Below, piece by piece: positions 37,501 through 46,480 of a stretch of 64,000 nucleotides of DNA. The DNA is from Andrena cerasifolii. Lineage: Eukaryota > Arthropoda > Insecta > Hymenoptera > Andrenidae. A program made the translations under genes and the position numbers. A model generated the notes under the pieces. That model was given only the letters and a program-made list of their open reading frames with translations. It was not told the DNA's origin and ran no database searches. The stretch is from positions 17,112,001 to 17,176,000 of the forward strand of contig NC_135123.1 of the NCBI RefSeq assembly GCF_050908995.1. Reading direction: 5' to 3'. Position 1 is the first letter of the stretch, and every line of letters starts with the position of its first letter.

Positions 37501-38498
37501 CTGATTTCTATTTCGCGCATGGTGTTCTCGCCCTTCATAGGCCGGCTGTGCTGGGTACAACTTATTACGGCTTTACACAGAGGACCATTGTTAGACGAAG
37601 ATGTGCGACCGTTCTCGTTCTCGGTCACGCTCGCCATGGCTGTGTAAAGTCGTGATATGGAGCATGCCATGTAGAAACGAAATTTCGGTGGATCGAGGGT
37701 GAATGTTCGCGTCGCGCCGCGCCTTTCGGTCCTTTAGTCGTTTAGTCTCTTTTGCAATCTCAATCGGGAGATTCTTAGCTTTCGCATATCCCTCGAAAGT
37801 TACGCAAGTGCATATTTGCAATAGATTATGCCACTAGGGCTCATTGTAAAGAGTGCGATAGGCTAGATTTAAGGGTAGAGGTACGCTTGCTTGTTGAGAG
37901 TGACGCCTTTTACCTTTGCTTTTGCTTACAATTAGCTTCACCGTGCACCGTGTCGTTTCGCATTTAGTATACTTTTACAGACTTGTCATAGTGTATTTTC
38001 TATTTCCTACTTTCAATTCTCTTTTCTTTTTTTCCGGTAATATAATTCGCTCTCGGGAGAGATCTTGAATTAGCACAAGATGCTCGGGCACGATACACTC
38101 GCCTGTGCAAATTGTCGGCTTTGTGATGGGAGCGCGTATTGCAGCTGCATGTGATTTAATTGTGAGGCGGGCTGCTGTGAGTCTGACCCCTCAGGCGCGG
38201 CCCCTAGTGGGGAACTCCCGTTAATGGGGGGCTGGATGAATGGTGGTCGCGTATTAGCGTTTTGTCTGTGCAACTGCAATGCGTGAGTGTAAGTATCGAG
38301 CAGCTCGAGATCTCTCACGACGGCGAATCCGTGTCCGTTTTTCAATTCTTTTTCTATCTCTGCAATGAGATACTTAGCGTCTATTTGTCACTTGAAACCA
38401 GTGCAAGTGTGTCTCTAAAATATGCGAAAGAAATTGTAATGGCATATGTGTAGAAAGATCGACGAGAACCTCTCGTCTATCTTTCTTACGCGCGCATG

Positions 38499-38585
38499 CT
38501 AACCCTTTGGACTTTAAAGTAAAGTCTTTGGAAATAATTTTAGTAGTTTTTTACCTTATACCGCAATCACAGTCCAAAGGGTTAG
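38499..38585. mobile_element. Very short MITE (87 bp)
   Basis: Inverted ends CTAACCCTTTGGACT and AGTCCAAAGGGTTAG around an AT-rich core. TA occurs at both junctions (38500-38501 and 38583-38584), so a TA-duplicating element with ends ACCCTTTGGACT is likely. Confidence 0.65.
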
Positions 38586-39172
38586 TATAACGAAGTATAG
38601 TGTATATGTGTGCTGCGAAACTTAGAAAATTTAGCCAGGCAAGTCCAGTTTTAAGCGCAACATCGAAACATTCGCCGAGGGATTCGCCGAGGTTTTCTCT
38701 GGTGAATTCTTTAATAAAGAATTCACTAAGAGATTCGTTGCTAGTTTCAGGGAAGAATTAGATCTGGGTTAGGGTTTACTAACACTTTAGAGTAGAATTG
38801 GAATTTTTCTGGCATTCCATGCCATTAGCGCCTGATGAGGCTGCTTCTATTTCCTTTTACAATTCGGAATTATCATGCGCCTAAACAGGCTGCTGTATTT
38901 TTTAATTAACATTAAAAAGGATGAGACCTGATGATGGTACATTAGAATTAAAAAGCATTAGGCGCCCAAAAAGGCTACTCCTTCCATACATTAAGATTGA
39001 AAAACCTTAAACGCCCGAAGAGGCCACTCCTTTTTTCTATCAGACAGAATCAGAATTCATTGAGCGCCCAATGTGGCTGCTGGAAATTTTTCTCAAAGTC
39101 TGAATTGCGTGACACCTTGCAATTTAAAGGAAATTTTTTCGAACTTGTTTAAATACAAATTGTCTGTTTCAG

Positions 39173-39476
39173 TTATAGTGTTTGTGATCGCCCGTAATGC
39201 GATCGTAGAGTCAGTGTTTTTGCGCAAGTAAAGCTAGTCGAGAGCACCGGTGCTCTAATAACTTTTTCACCGCGAAAGTAGAGTCATGCACGAGTCCAAC
39301 TGCAGCTGCAACGTTGAGAGCTAAGCTGGGGCTGAGTTGATGGGTGCTCGTCTGAGAGCTGCTGGTCAGAGGGATGCTGGTCAGACGGGTGATGATCAGA
39401 GGGGAGCTGGTCTCAGGGATGCTGGTCAGAGGGTTACGAGTTTGCAGAGATGCAGTACCGATGATGACAGCGAACG
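39173..39476 (+). ncRNA. Exon-like module, possible spliced non-coding RNA (copy 1)
   Basis: A 304-nt segment bounded by an acceptor-like TTGTCTGTTTCAG and a strong donor-like AACG-GTGAGT. It contains the ATGCGATCGTAGAGTC motif, the palindrome AGAGCACCGGTGCTCT and a GCTGGTCAGAGGGATGCTGG-like short repeat. It has no long ORF. The same boundaries recur in copy 2, and a related donor occurs at about 36431. Transcription is not shown; this is a hypothesis from sequence signals. Confidence 0.3.
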
Positions 39477-39805
39477 GTGAGTCATTTTATAATTCTTTGA
39501 ATGGGGGTGCATGTAGTACAGCTACTTAGCTCTTTCGATTCTGGCCGTTCCAACACAAATGCACGACATGCAGAGGCCCTTTTCACATGGTCGGTATTCG
39601 TTTGGGGAACTCTTATGCAATATTTCGCGAATATGGTCTAGGGCGTCTAGGCAGTAGCCTTATGGCGTGGTCCTTTTCTAAACCATATTCACGAAATATC
39701 GTAGAAATGTTCCCGAAACTAATGCCAATTATATAAGATGCGCCACTAAACGTTATGCATGTGTGTTCGAAAGAGCAGCATCGATTGAGCTGACCATACA
39801 AGGTA

Positions 39806-41425
39806 CTATTACCCGGCCGAAAGAAGATCCCCAAGAGGCGGGCTCGGGCGATACAGTCCGTCGCTATGACGATTGGTCGAATCACCTATTTGGGCACACT
39901 TTTAAAGACGCGACACACGTATTTTGGAGATTGGCTGAAGTAGGCACATATATTGTCGCACAGCGCGACGAAGAGAGCGAACAAAACCCATCGAGATCGA
40001 GTGGAATAGAGCGATCTGAACGACGAGCGCCAAAGCAATAGCGTAGGCATCTCAGACGGTTAACCATTAATATATAATAACATAAAAATTTCCTTATTTT
40101 TCACAATATATTCAGGAAAGTATTATCATTGGTTTGGTTAGATTTCTCTGATTAAAATAAGCCCAAACGCAATCTCGCACTGATTGTTTTTAATTGACAT
40201 CATGATAAAAAAAATTAAGTTTAACATCGTATTATTAAAATCATTTAATATTTTATCATATTTCATTGAGGCTCATTTGTGTCAGCATGAACTCTAAGTA
40301 TATAATTACAGTTCCTAATAGCAAGTATAATTTTAAAATTAAAAATGAATATAATTTTCATACGTTCTTACCCTATAAATCTTCTGAGCTGCTGCTGCTG
40401 CTGCTGGTACCGCTGCTGCTGCTGCTGCTGCCGTCGCTGTCATCCGAATCGCTGTTTCCTAAATTGAATTCTGTATCTTCTATTATTCGGTCATTCGACC
40501 AATATTCCTGTTCGATTTTCTCTACGTGCCTACAAAAGTTCTCCCACTGGTTCTGCGTAATTTCACTTAGAGCTTCCCGAGTAAATGTTTGCAAATCATC
40601 TTTTGAAATTGTCGACGACGGATTCCTTTCCCTAATCTTCCTCTTCAATTGCGCCCAGGCCAATTCTATTGGGTTTAGGTCGCACATATACGGTGGCAGC
40701 CTCAGTACGTTATGGCCGTGTGATTTTATTAACTCGTCTATTTTATATGTTTTTTCGGCATTTTTATTTGTTTGCACCAGATGCATTAACTCAAATTTGG
40801 TCATTTGTTCATTACATTGAATTTTGTTTCTATTTAGCCAGTCTATAATATCGCCCTTCCTATTGCTTTTTGTCGGCGGTTTATTTTGTTGCACGGAGTG
40901 GTACGGGGCATTGTCCATAACAATTACCGAATTATGCGGAATGTTCGGTAATAATTTTTCTTCTATCCATTTGACAAAATTTTCTGCATTCATTTGACCA
41001 TGGTAGTCTCCTGTAGTGGTACCGGATTTGAAAATAAGGTCCGCACCATTTACAAACCCATTTTTTCCACCGGCATGGACAATTATCAGCCGATGTGAAG
41101 AACTATTATTTTTTAACACTCCTAGCATATCCTCGCTCTGCCAACACTTGCTAAAACACAAGGTGTTGTCAACCCATGTTTCGTCCATATATACAATGTT
41201 TCTGTTTTCACTTCTATAATGTCGTAAAGCTTTTAAATATTTTTCCCTCCAAATCACAATATTCGGTCTTTCAATTAGGACCTTTCGAATGCTATTGCTC
41301 TTCCTCCATTTAAAACCCATAGACTTTAATAATTTATATAGAGAATCTATTTTCCATGGAAAATCTATCTTTTCCCGTATCGCAGCCAACAATTTTGGAG
41401 CAGTGGGTACAATTTTTTTTTCCAC
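39806..41425. repeat. Left arm of the DD82E palindrome
   Basis: Inverted repeat partner of 41905-43524. Besides the transposase 3' two-thirds, it contains an inward-facing open frame of about 75 residues (stop at 40039-40041) that is also present in the right arm. Confidence 0.9.
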
Positions 41426-41740
41426 ATAAAATCCATAAATAATATTTCTTATTAGAGCCTTATCTTCATTGGAGCAGTAAAACTTTTTTAGAATGCCCCG
41501 CGGACGTTTTTTACCCGGTGACGATAATAATTTGTCTTCTGAAATTAGTGAACTTTCTTTTCGAATTTTTTGAATTGTTTTCTTTGACAACCCCGTATAA
41601 TCCATGACGCGAATAGTAGGTTGGCGCATTGGATGGAGAGGCCTATCTGCATCACGCTCCTCTTCACACTTTTTTATAATCCTCCTCACCATATTCCGCG
41701 CATCACTACGAACTGTCTGTCCTTTCTTATGTGGCGGCAT
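40373..41740 (-). CDS. Full-length DD82E transposase
   Basis: A 455-aa transposase of the IS630/Tc1/mariner superfamily, which cuts the element at its inverted ends and inserts it at TA. The N-terminus has a helix-turn-helix-like stretch, GLSKKTIQKIRKE (about 55-67). The catalytic triad is Asp186 in YMDETWVDN, Asp276 in VIVMDNAPYHS and Glu359 in DLNPIELAWAQLKRK. There are 82 residues between the last two, far more than the 34 of Tc1/mariner; from memory this fits the DD82E group called Sailor. The acidic Ser-rich tail comes from a GCT/GCA trinucleotide run. No stop or frameshift, so it may be active. It starts at an ATG in the unique centre. Confidence 0.92.
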   Translation of the reverse strand: MPPHKKGQTVRSDARNMVRRIIKKCEEERDADRPLHPMRQPTIRVMDYTGLSKKTIQKIRKESSLISEDKLLSSPGKKRPRGILKKFYCSNEDKALIRNIIYGFYVEKKIVPTAPKLLAAIREKIDFPWKIDSLYKLLKSMGFKWRKSNSIRKVLIERPNIVIWREKYLKALRHYRSENRNIVYMDETWVDNTLCFSKCWQSEDMLGVLKNNSSSHRLIIVHAGGKNGFVNGADLIFKSGTTTGDYHGQMNAENFVKWIEEKLLPNIPHNSVIVMDNAPYHSVQQNKPPTKSNRKGDIIDWLNRNKIQCNEQMTKFELMHLVQTNKNAEKTYKIDELIKSHGHNVLRLPPYMCDLNPIELAWAQLKRKIRERNPSSTISKDDLQTFTREALSEITQNQWENFCRHVEKIEQEYWSNDRIIEDTEFNLGNSDSDDSDGSSSSSSGTSSSSSSSEDL

Positions 41741-41748
41741 AATGTTTA

Positions 41749-42957
41749 ATGTTGCCGTGCACTTACTCTATCATTAACACTACACGTAACAATGAAGAAG
41801 TAAACGCAAAGAGTCTTTCAGTTTTCGCCAAAAACTGTAGCTGTGTGACCACGGTAATGTGGACGAGAAACAAAATCAAGTGTTCTCGTCCAGCTCAGTT
41901 CAATGTGGAAAAAAAAATTGTACCAACTGCTCCAAAATTGTTGGGTGCGATACGGGAAAAGATAGATTTTCCATGGAAAATAGATTCTCTATATAAATTA
42001 TTAAAGTCTATGGGTTTTAAATGGAGGAAGAGCAATAGCATTCGAAAGGTCCTAATTGAAAGACCGAATATTGTGATTTGGAGGGAAAAATATTTAAAAG
42101 CTTTACGACATTATAGAAGTGAAAACAGAAACATTGTATATATGGACGAAACATGGGTTGACAACACCTTGTGTTTTAGCAAGTGTTGGCAGAGCGAGGA
42201 TATGCTAGGAGTGTTAAAAAATAATAGTTCTTCACATCGGCTGATAATTGTCCATGCCGGTGGAAAAAATGGGTTTGTAAATGGTGCGGACCTTATTTTC
42301 AAATCCGGTACCACTACAGGAGACTACCATGGTCAAATGAATGCAGAAAATTTTGTCAAATGGATAGAAGAAAAATTATTACCGAACATTCCGCATAATT
42401 CGGTAATTGTTATGGACAATGCCCCGTACCACTCCGTGCAACAAAATAAACCGCCGACAAAAAGCAATAGGAAGGGCGATATTATAGACTGGCTAAATAG
42501 AAACAAAATTCAATGTAATGAACAAATGACCAAATTTGAGTTAATGCATCTGGTGCAAACAAATAAAAATGCCGAAAAAACATATAAAATAGACGAGTTA
42601 ATAAAATCACACGGCCATAACGTACTGAGGCTGCCACCGTATATGTGCGACCTAAACCCAATAGAATTGGCCTGGGCGCAATTGAAGAGGAAGATTAGGG
42701 AAAGGAATCCGTCGTCGACAATTTCAAAAGATGATTTGCAAACATTTACTCGGGAAGCTCTAAGTGAAATTACGCAGAACCAGTGGGAGAACTTTTGTAG
42801 GCACGTAGAGAAAATCGAACAGGAATATTGGTCGAATGACCGAATAATAGAAGATACAGAATTCAATTTAGGAAACAGCGATTCGGATGACAGCGACGGC
42901 AGCAGCAGCAGCAGCAGCGGTACCAGCAGCAGCAGCAGCAGCTCAGAAGATTTATAG
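41749..42957 (+). CDS. N-terminally truncated DD82E transposase, chimeric 402-aa frame
   Basis: The last 350 residues equal residues 106-455 of the full-length transposase on the other strand, with almost no change (one seen: LLGAI against LLAAI), and keep all three catalytic residues. The first 105 residues, including the helix-turn-helix, are missing. They are replaced by 52 unrelated residues read from the unique centre, which happens to be open from an ATG at 41749. The protein would have a catalytic core but no recognisable DNA-binding domain. The two ATGs lie 8 bp apart on opposite strands, so any promoter must be shared or lie within the coding sequence. Probably non-functional alone, possibly a dominant regulator. 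Confidence 0.85.
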   Translation: MLPCTYSIINTTRNNEEVNAKSLSVFAKNCSCVTTVMWTRNKIKCSRPAQFNVEKKIVPTAPKLLGAIREKIDFPWKIDSLYKLLKSMGFKWRKSNSIRKVLIERPNIVIWREKYLKALRHYRSENRNIVYMDETWVDNTLCFSKCWQSEDMLGVLKNNSSSHRLIIVHAGGKNGFVNGADLIFKSGTTTGDYHGQMNAENFVKWIEEKLLPNIPHNSVIVMDNAPYHSVQQNKPPTKSNRKGDIIDWLNRNKIQCNEQMTKFELMHLVQTNKNAEKTYKIDELIKSHGHNVLRLPPYMCDLNPIELAWAQLKRKIRERNPSSTISKDDLQTFTREALSEITQNQWENFCRHVEKIEQEYWSNDRIIEDTEFNLGNSDSDDSDGSSSSSSGTSSSSSSSEDL

Positions 42958-43524
42958 GGTAAGAACGTATGAAAATTATATTCATTTTTAATTTTAAAAT
43001 TATACTTGCTATTAGGAACTGTAATTATATACTTAGAGTTCATGCTGATACAAATGAGCCTCAATGAAATATGATAAAATATTAAATGATTTTAATAATA
43101 CGATGTTAAACTTAATTTTTTTTATCATGATGTCAATTAAAAACAATCAGTGCGAGATTGCGTTTGGGCTTATTTTAATCAGAGAAATCTAACCAAACCA
43201 ATGATAATACTTTCCTGAATATATTGTGAAAAATAAGGAAATTTTTATGTTATTATATATTAATGGTTAACCGTCTGAGATGCCTACGCTATTGCTTTGG
43301 CGCTCGTCGTTCAGATCGCTCTATTCCACTCGATCTCGATGGGTTTTGTTCGCTCTCTTCGTCGCGCTGTGCGACAATATATGTGCCTACTTCAGCCAAT
43401 CTCCAAAATACGTGTGTCGCGTCTTTAAAAGTGTGCCCAAATAGGTGATTCGACCAATCGTCATAGCGACGGACTGTATCGCCCGAGCCCGCCTCTTGGG
43501 GATCTTCTTTCGGCCGGGTAATAG
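41905..43524. repeat. Right arm of the DD82E palindrome
   Basis: Exact-length inverted copy of 39806-41425. The few differences seen include V/I in the antisense frame near 43045 and A/G near 41945. Confidence 0.9.
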
Positions 43525-44034
43525 TACTCGTAGATAGTGACATGCATGTGTCTGTCTCAAAATAAAAAATAAAATAAATCAATACAATTGTTGCTCGCGA
43601 TTCTTACAATTTTATATCGATTAATAATAATTCGTAAAATAATCGGATCGATCGAGTCAAGTAGAGTCACCGCGAAATTTTTTTAAATGGGTCTCAATGA
43701 AACTAGTCTTCCTAACAATCTTGCATTCTAGCAAGATCTTTTATGGTCGCCGGTAATGCGATCGTAGAGTCCACGCTTTTTTCGCGTCCATATATTTTCA
43801 AGAGCGCCGCGGCTCTTGTGTAGAGTTCTATTACCGCGAATTTACAGTCAAATTTTTGCGGATCTATGATTTATACAGAGCACGGGAGCTCGTGTTGATT
43901 TTTCGTCGCGAAAGTAAAGTCAACCTTTTGCGTATCGGAAATTTGTCCAGAGCACCGGTGCTCTAATTGCTTTTTCATCGCGAAAGTAAAGTAAAATTTT
44001 CGATTAGCTTCAATTTTCAGCTGCTTGGTATTCT

Positions 44035-44308
44035 AGGTCCTAGAAAGGACCTAGCTTGTGGGCCCTAGAGAGGGCCCAGAACAGGGGCCCTAGAGAGGGC
44101 CTTCGGCATAGGCCCTAGAGAGGGTCCTAGTCATGGGCCCTAGAGAGGGCCTAGCTCGTGGGCCCTAGAGAGGGTCCTAATCATGGGCCCTAGAGAGGGT
44201 CCTAGTCATGGGCCCTAGAGAGGGCCTTCGGCATAGGCCCTAGAGAGGGTCCTAGTCATGGGCCCTAGAGAGGGCCTAGCTCGTGGGCCCTAGAGAGGGC
44301 CTAGAATT
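44035..44308. repeat. GGCCCTAGAGAGGG minisatellite, copy 1
   Basis: About ten units of 24-27 bp, each with an invariant core GGCCCTAGAGAGGG followed by a variable tail of a few types (CCTAGCTCGTG, TCCTAGTCATG, CCTTCGGCATA). Tails recur in an ordered way, suggesting higher-order units. Confidence 0.9.
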
Positions 44309-44634
44309 ATGCTAGCTTGGTAGCTAGCTAAGATGTACTTGCATGCATGCCGTAGAATGTAGAATACGAGTACCTTGTATAAGTGGGTCGTAATCTTTGT
44401 GCGTGCATTTTGGAAGGAAAAGCATCATACCTAAGGCACGCAATGCATTTGGTAGGATAAGCTTCCTACATAATGCATGCAAAAAGACCTTACCCAACAA
44501 AAACACATTCAGAAACTAAGGAATGTGAAATAGATGAAATGTGAAATAGATGAAATGTGAAATAGATGAAATGTGCGCGTTTAATAAACAGGAGCGCTAA
44601 AAGTTGCTGTTTAAATATAAATTGTCGGTTTGAG

Positions 44635-44938
44635 TTATAGTGTTTGTGATCGCCCGTAATGCGATCGTAGAGTCAGTGTTTTTGCGCAAGTAAAGCTAGT
44701 CGAGAGCACCGGTGCTCTAATAACTTTTTCACCGCGAAAGTAGAGTCATGCACGAGTCCAACTGCAGCTGCAACGTTGAGAGCTAAGCTGGGGCTGAGTT
44801 GAGGGGTGCTCGTCTGGGAGCTGCTGGTCAGAGGGATGCTGGTCAGACGGATGGTGATCAGAGGGGAGCTGGTCTCAGGGATGCTGGTCAGAGGGTTACG
44901 AGTTTGCAGAGATGCAGTACCGATGATGACAGCGAACG
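44635..44938 (+). ncRNA. Exon-like module, possible spliced non-coding RNA (copy 2)
   Basis: Same 304-nt module as 39173-39476, ending at the same donor-like AACG-GTGAGT. The acceptor side is weaker here (GGTTTGAG instead of GTTTCAG). It carries the palindrome at 44703-44718. No transcript evidence. Confidence 0.28.
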
Positions 44939-45776
44939 GTGAGTCATTTTATAATTCTTTGAATGGGGGTGCATGTAGTACAGCTACTTAGCTCTTTCGA
45001 TTCTGGCCGTTCCAACACAAATGCACGACATGCAGAGGCCCTTTTCACATGGTCGGTATTCGTTTGGGGAACTCTTATGCAATATTTCGCGAATATGGTC
45101 TAGGGCGTCTAGGCAGTAGCCTTATGGCGTGGTCCTTTTCTAAACCATATTCACGAAATATCATAGAAATGTTCCCGAAAAAAATGTCAATTATATAAGA
45201 TGCGCCACTAAACGTTATGCATGTGTGTTCGAAAGAGCAGCATCGATTGAGCTGACCATACAAGGTACTCGTAGATAGTGACATGCATGTGTCTGTCTCA
45301 AAATAAAAATAATAGATAAACCAATACAATTGTTGCTCGCGATTCTTACAATTTTATATCGATTAATAATAATTCGTAAAATAATCGGATCGATCGAGTC
45401 AAGTAGAGTCACCGCGAAATTTTTTGAAATGGGTCTCAATGAAACTAGTCTTCCTAACAATCTTGCATTCTAGCAAGATCTTTTATGGTCGCCGGTAATG
45501 CGATCGTAGAGTCCACGCTTTTTTCGCGTCCATATATTTTCAAGAGCGCCGCGGCTCTTGTGTAGAGTTCTATTACCGCGAATTTACAGTCAAATTTTTG
45601 CGGATCTATGATTTATACAGAGCACGGGAGCTCGTGTTGATTTTTCGTCGCGAAAGTAAAGTCAACCTTTTGCGTATCGGAAATTTGTCCAGAGCACCGG
45701 TGCTCTAATTGCTTTTTCATCGCGAAAGTAAAGTAAAATTTTCGATTAGCTTCAATTTTCAGCTGCTTGGTATTCT

Positions 45777-46048
45777 AGGTCCTAGAAAGGACCTAGCTTG
45801 TGGGCCCTAGAGAGGGCCCAGAACAGGGGCCCTAGAGAGGGCCTTCGGCATAGGCCCTAGAGAGGGTCCTAGTCATGGGCCCTAGAGAGGGCCTAGCTCG
45901 TGGGCCCTAGAGAGGGTCCTAATCATGGGCCCTAGAGAGGGTCCTAGTCATGGGCCCTAGAGAGGGCCTTCGGCATAGGCCCTAGAGAGGGTCCTAGTCA
46001 TGGGTCCTAGAGAGGGCCTAGCTCGTGGGCCCTAGAGAGGGCCTAGAA
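45777..46048. repeat. GGCCCTAGAGAGGG minisatellite, copy 2
   Basis: Same array as 44035-44308 with the same order of unit variants, carried along by the 1.52-kb tandem duplication. Confidence 0.9.
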
Positions 46049-46480
46049 TTATGCTAGCTTGGTAGCTAGCTAAGATGTTCTTGCATGCATGCTGTAGAAT
46101 GTAGAATACGAGTACCTTGTATAAGTGCAGAGAGATCGACGATAATCGTCAGTCTATCTCTCTTTCGATTTCGCTTTCGCGTTCGCGGTTGTCACTAATA
46201 GTAGAGTCAAATCATCGTTTCCCTCATTGCAAGCAATGACGGACGCGATGAGTTTATTGAAATGGAGGGTGGATGGGATCGGTGTTTGTTTCGGGATGGG
46301 TCACTTTCGTAGGTACCTCCGCGTTGGTGTGCCCGGTTCCTTGGTAACGTTTCTCAAGCATTGCGACTTGCAAAACGATATCAAGCTAAAGCCTACGATC
46401 TAGTTTAAGGGTCCAGATCGAGCGAAACTTACATTCAGTGAGTTTGGTTCGGTCTAGACATCTAATCAGAATTTTATTCT

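Larger units (their letters stand above)
39806..43524. mobile_element. Palindromic composite Tc1/mariner-type (DD82E) transposon
   Basis: A 3719-bp element starting CTATTACCCGGCCGAAAG and ending with its exact complement, flanked by TA at 39804-39805 and 43525-43526. It consists of two inverted arms of 1620 bp (39806-41425 and 41905-43524), nearly identical and without length difference, around a unique 479-bp centre. One arm plus the centre encodes a full-length transposase (minus strand); the other arm encodes the same protein without its N-terminal 105 residues (plus strand). Both outer ends are therefore copies of the same, 3', transposon end. The empty target (GGTACTCG) is preserved in the neighbouring duplicate at about 45264-45271. 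Confidence 0.92.
39147..44387. repeat. First copy of a 1.52-kb tandem duplication (filled by a transposon)
   Basis: Segments 39147-39805 and 43525-44387 together match 44608-46126 almost base for base. The only large difference is the 3.7-kb DD82E element at 39806-43524 in this copy. The duplication is therefore older than the insertion, and both are recent judging from the very few mismatches (for example GATGGGTGC against GAGGGGTGC). Confidence 0.88.
44608..46126. repeat. Second copy of the 1.52-kb tandem duplication (empty site)
   Basis: Collinear with 39147-39805 joined to 43525-44387. It retains the uninterrupted target CAAGGTACTCGTAG at about 45261-45274, where the other copy carries the 3.7-kb DD82E element. 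Confidence 0.88.
33180..46480. repeat. Complex repeat domain built of diverged modules
   Basis: About 13 kb of dispersed and tandem modules with no host gene. Recurring pieces: (a) a block around TTTCATCGATTACTGGA...TATG, at about 33229, 35060, 35440 and 35960; (b) ATGCGATCGTAGAGTC or close variants at about 33380, 35629, 36144, 39196, 43755, 44659 and 45497; (c) a palindrome AGAGCACCGGTGCTCT or its GAGC-N6-GCTC variants at about 35735, 36264, 39241, 43801, 43877, 43949, 44703, 45543, 45619 and 45691; (d) TCATCGCGAAAGTAAAGTCA after the palindrome; (e) a block of about 170 bp at 37228-37395, repeated at 46297-46470. It could be a decayed satellite or a repeated non-coding transcription unit. 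Confidence 0.75.

Noticed and set aside
38826..38875. CTGATGAG at 38829 resembles the hammerhead ribozyme core
   Set aside because: No matching GAAA core strand with flanking stems I and III at the right spacing; the other copies of the repeat lack CTGATGAG.
40266..40820. 184-codon plus-strand frame, and its twin at 42510-43064
   Set aside because: Antisense shadow of the DD82E transposase; the leucine runs come from the reversed serine/trinucleotide tract.
44035..44308. CRISPR-like appearance of a short conserved core with variable spacers
   Set aside because: Tails are a few recurring types, units are about 25 bp, and the context is a eukaryotic repeat domain; it is a minisatellite.
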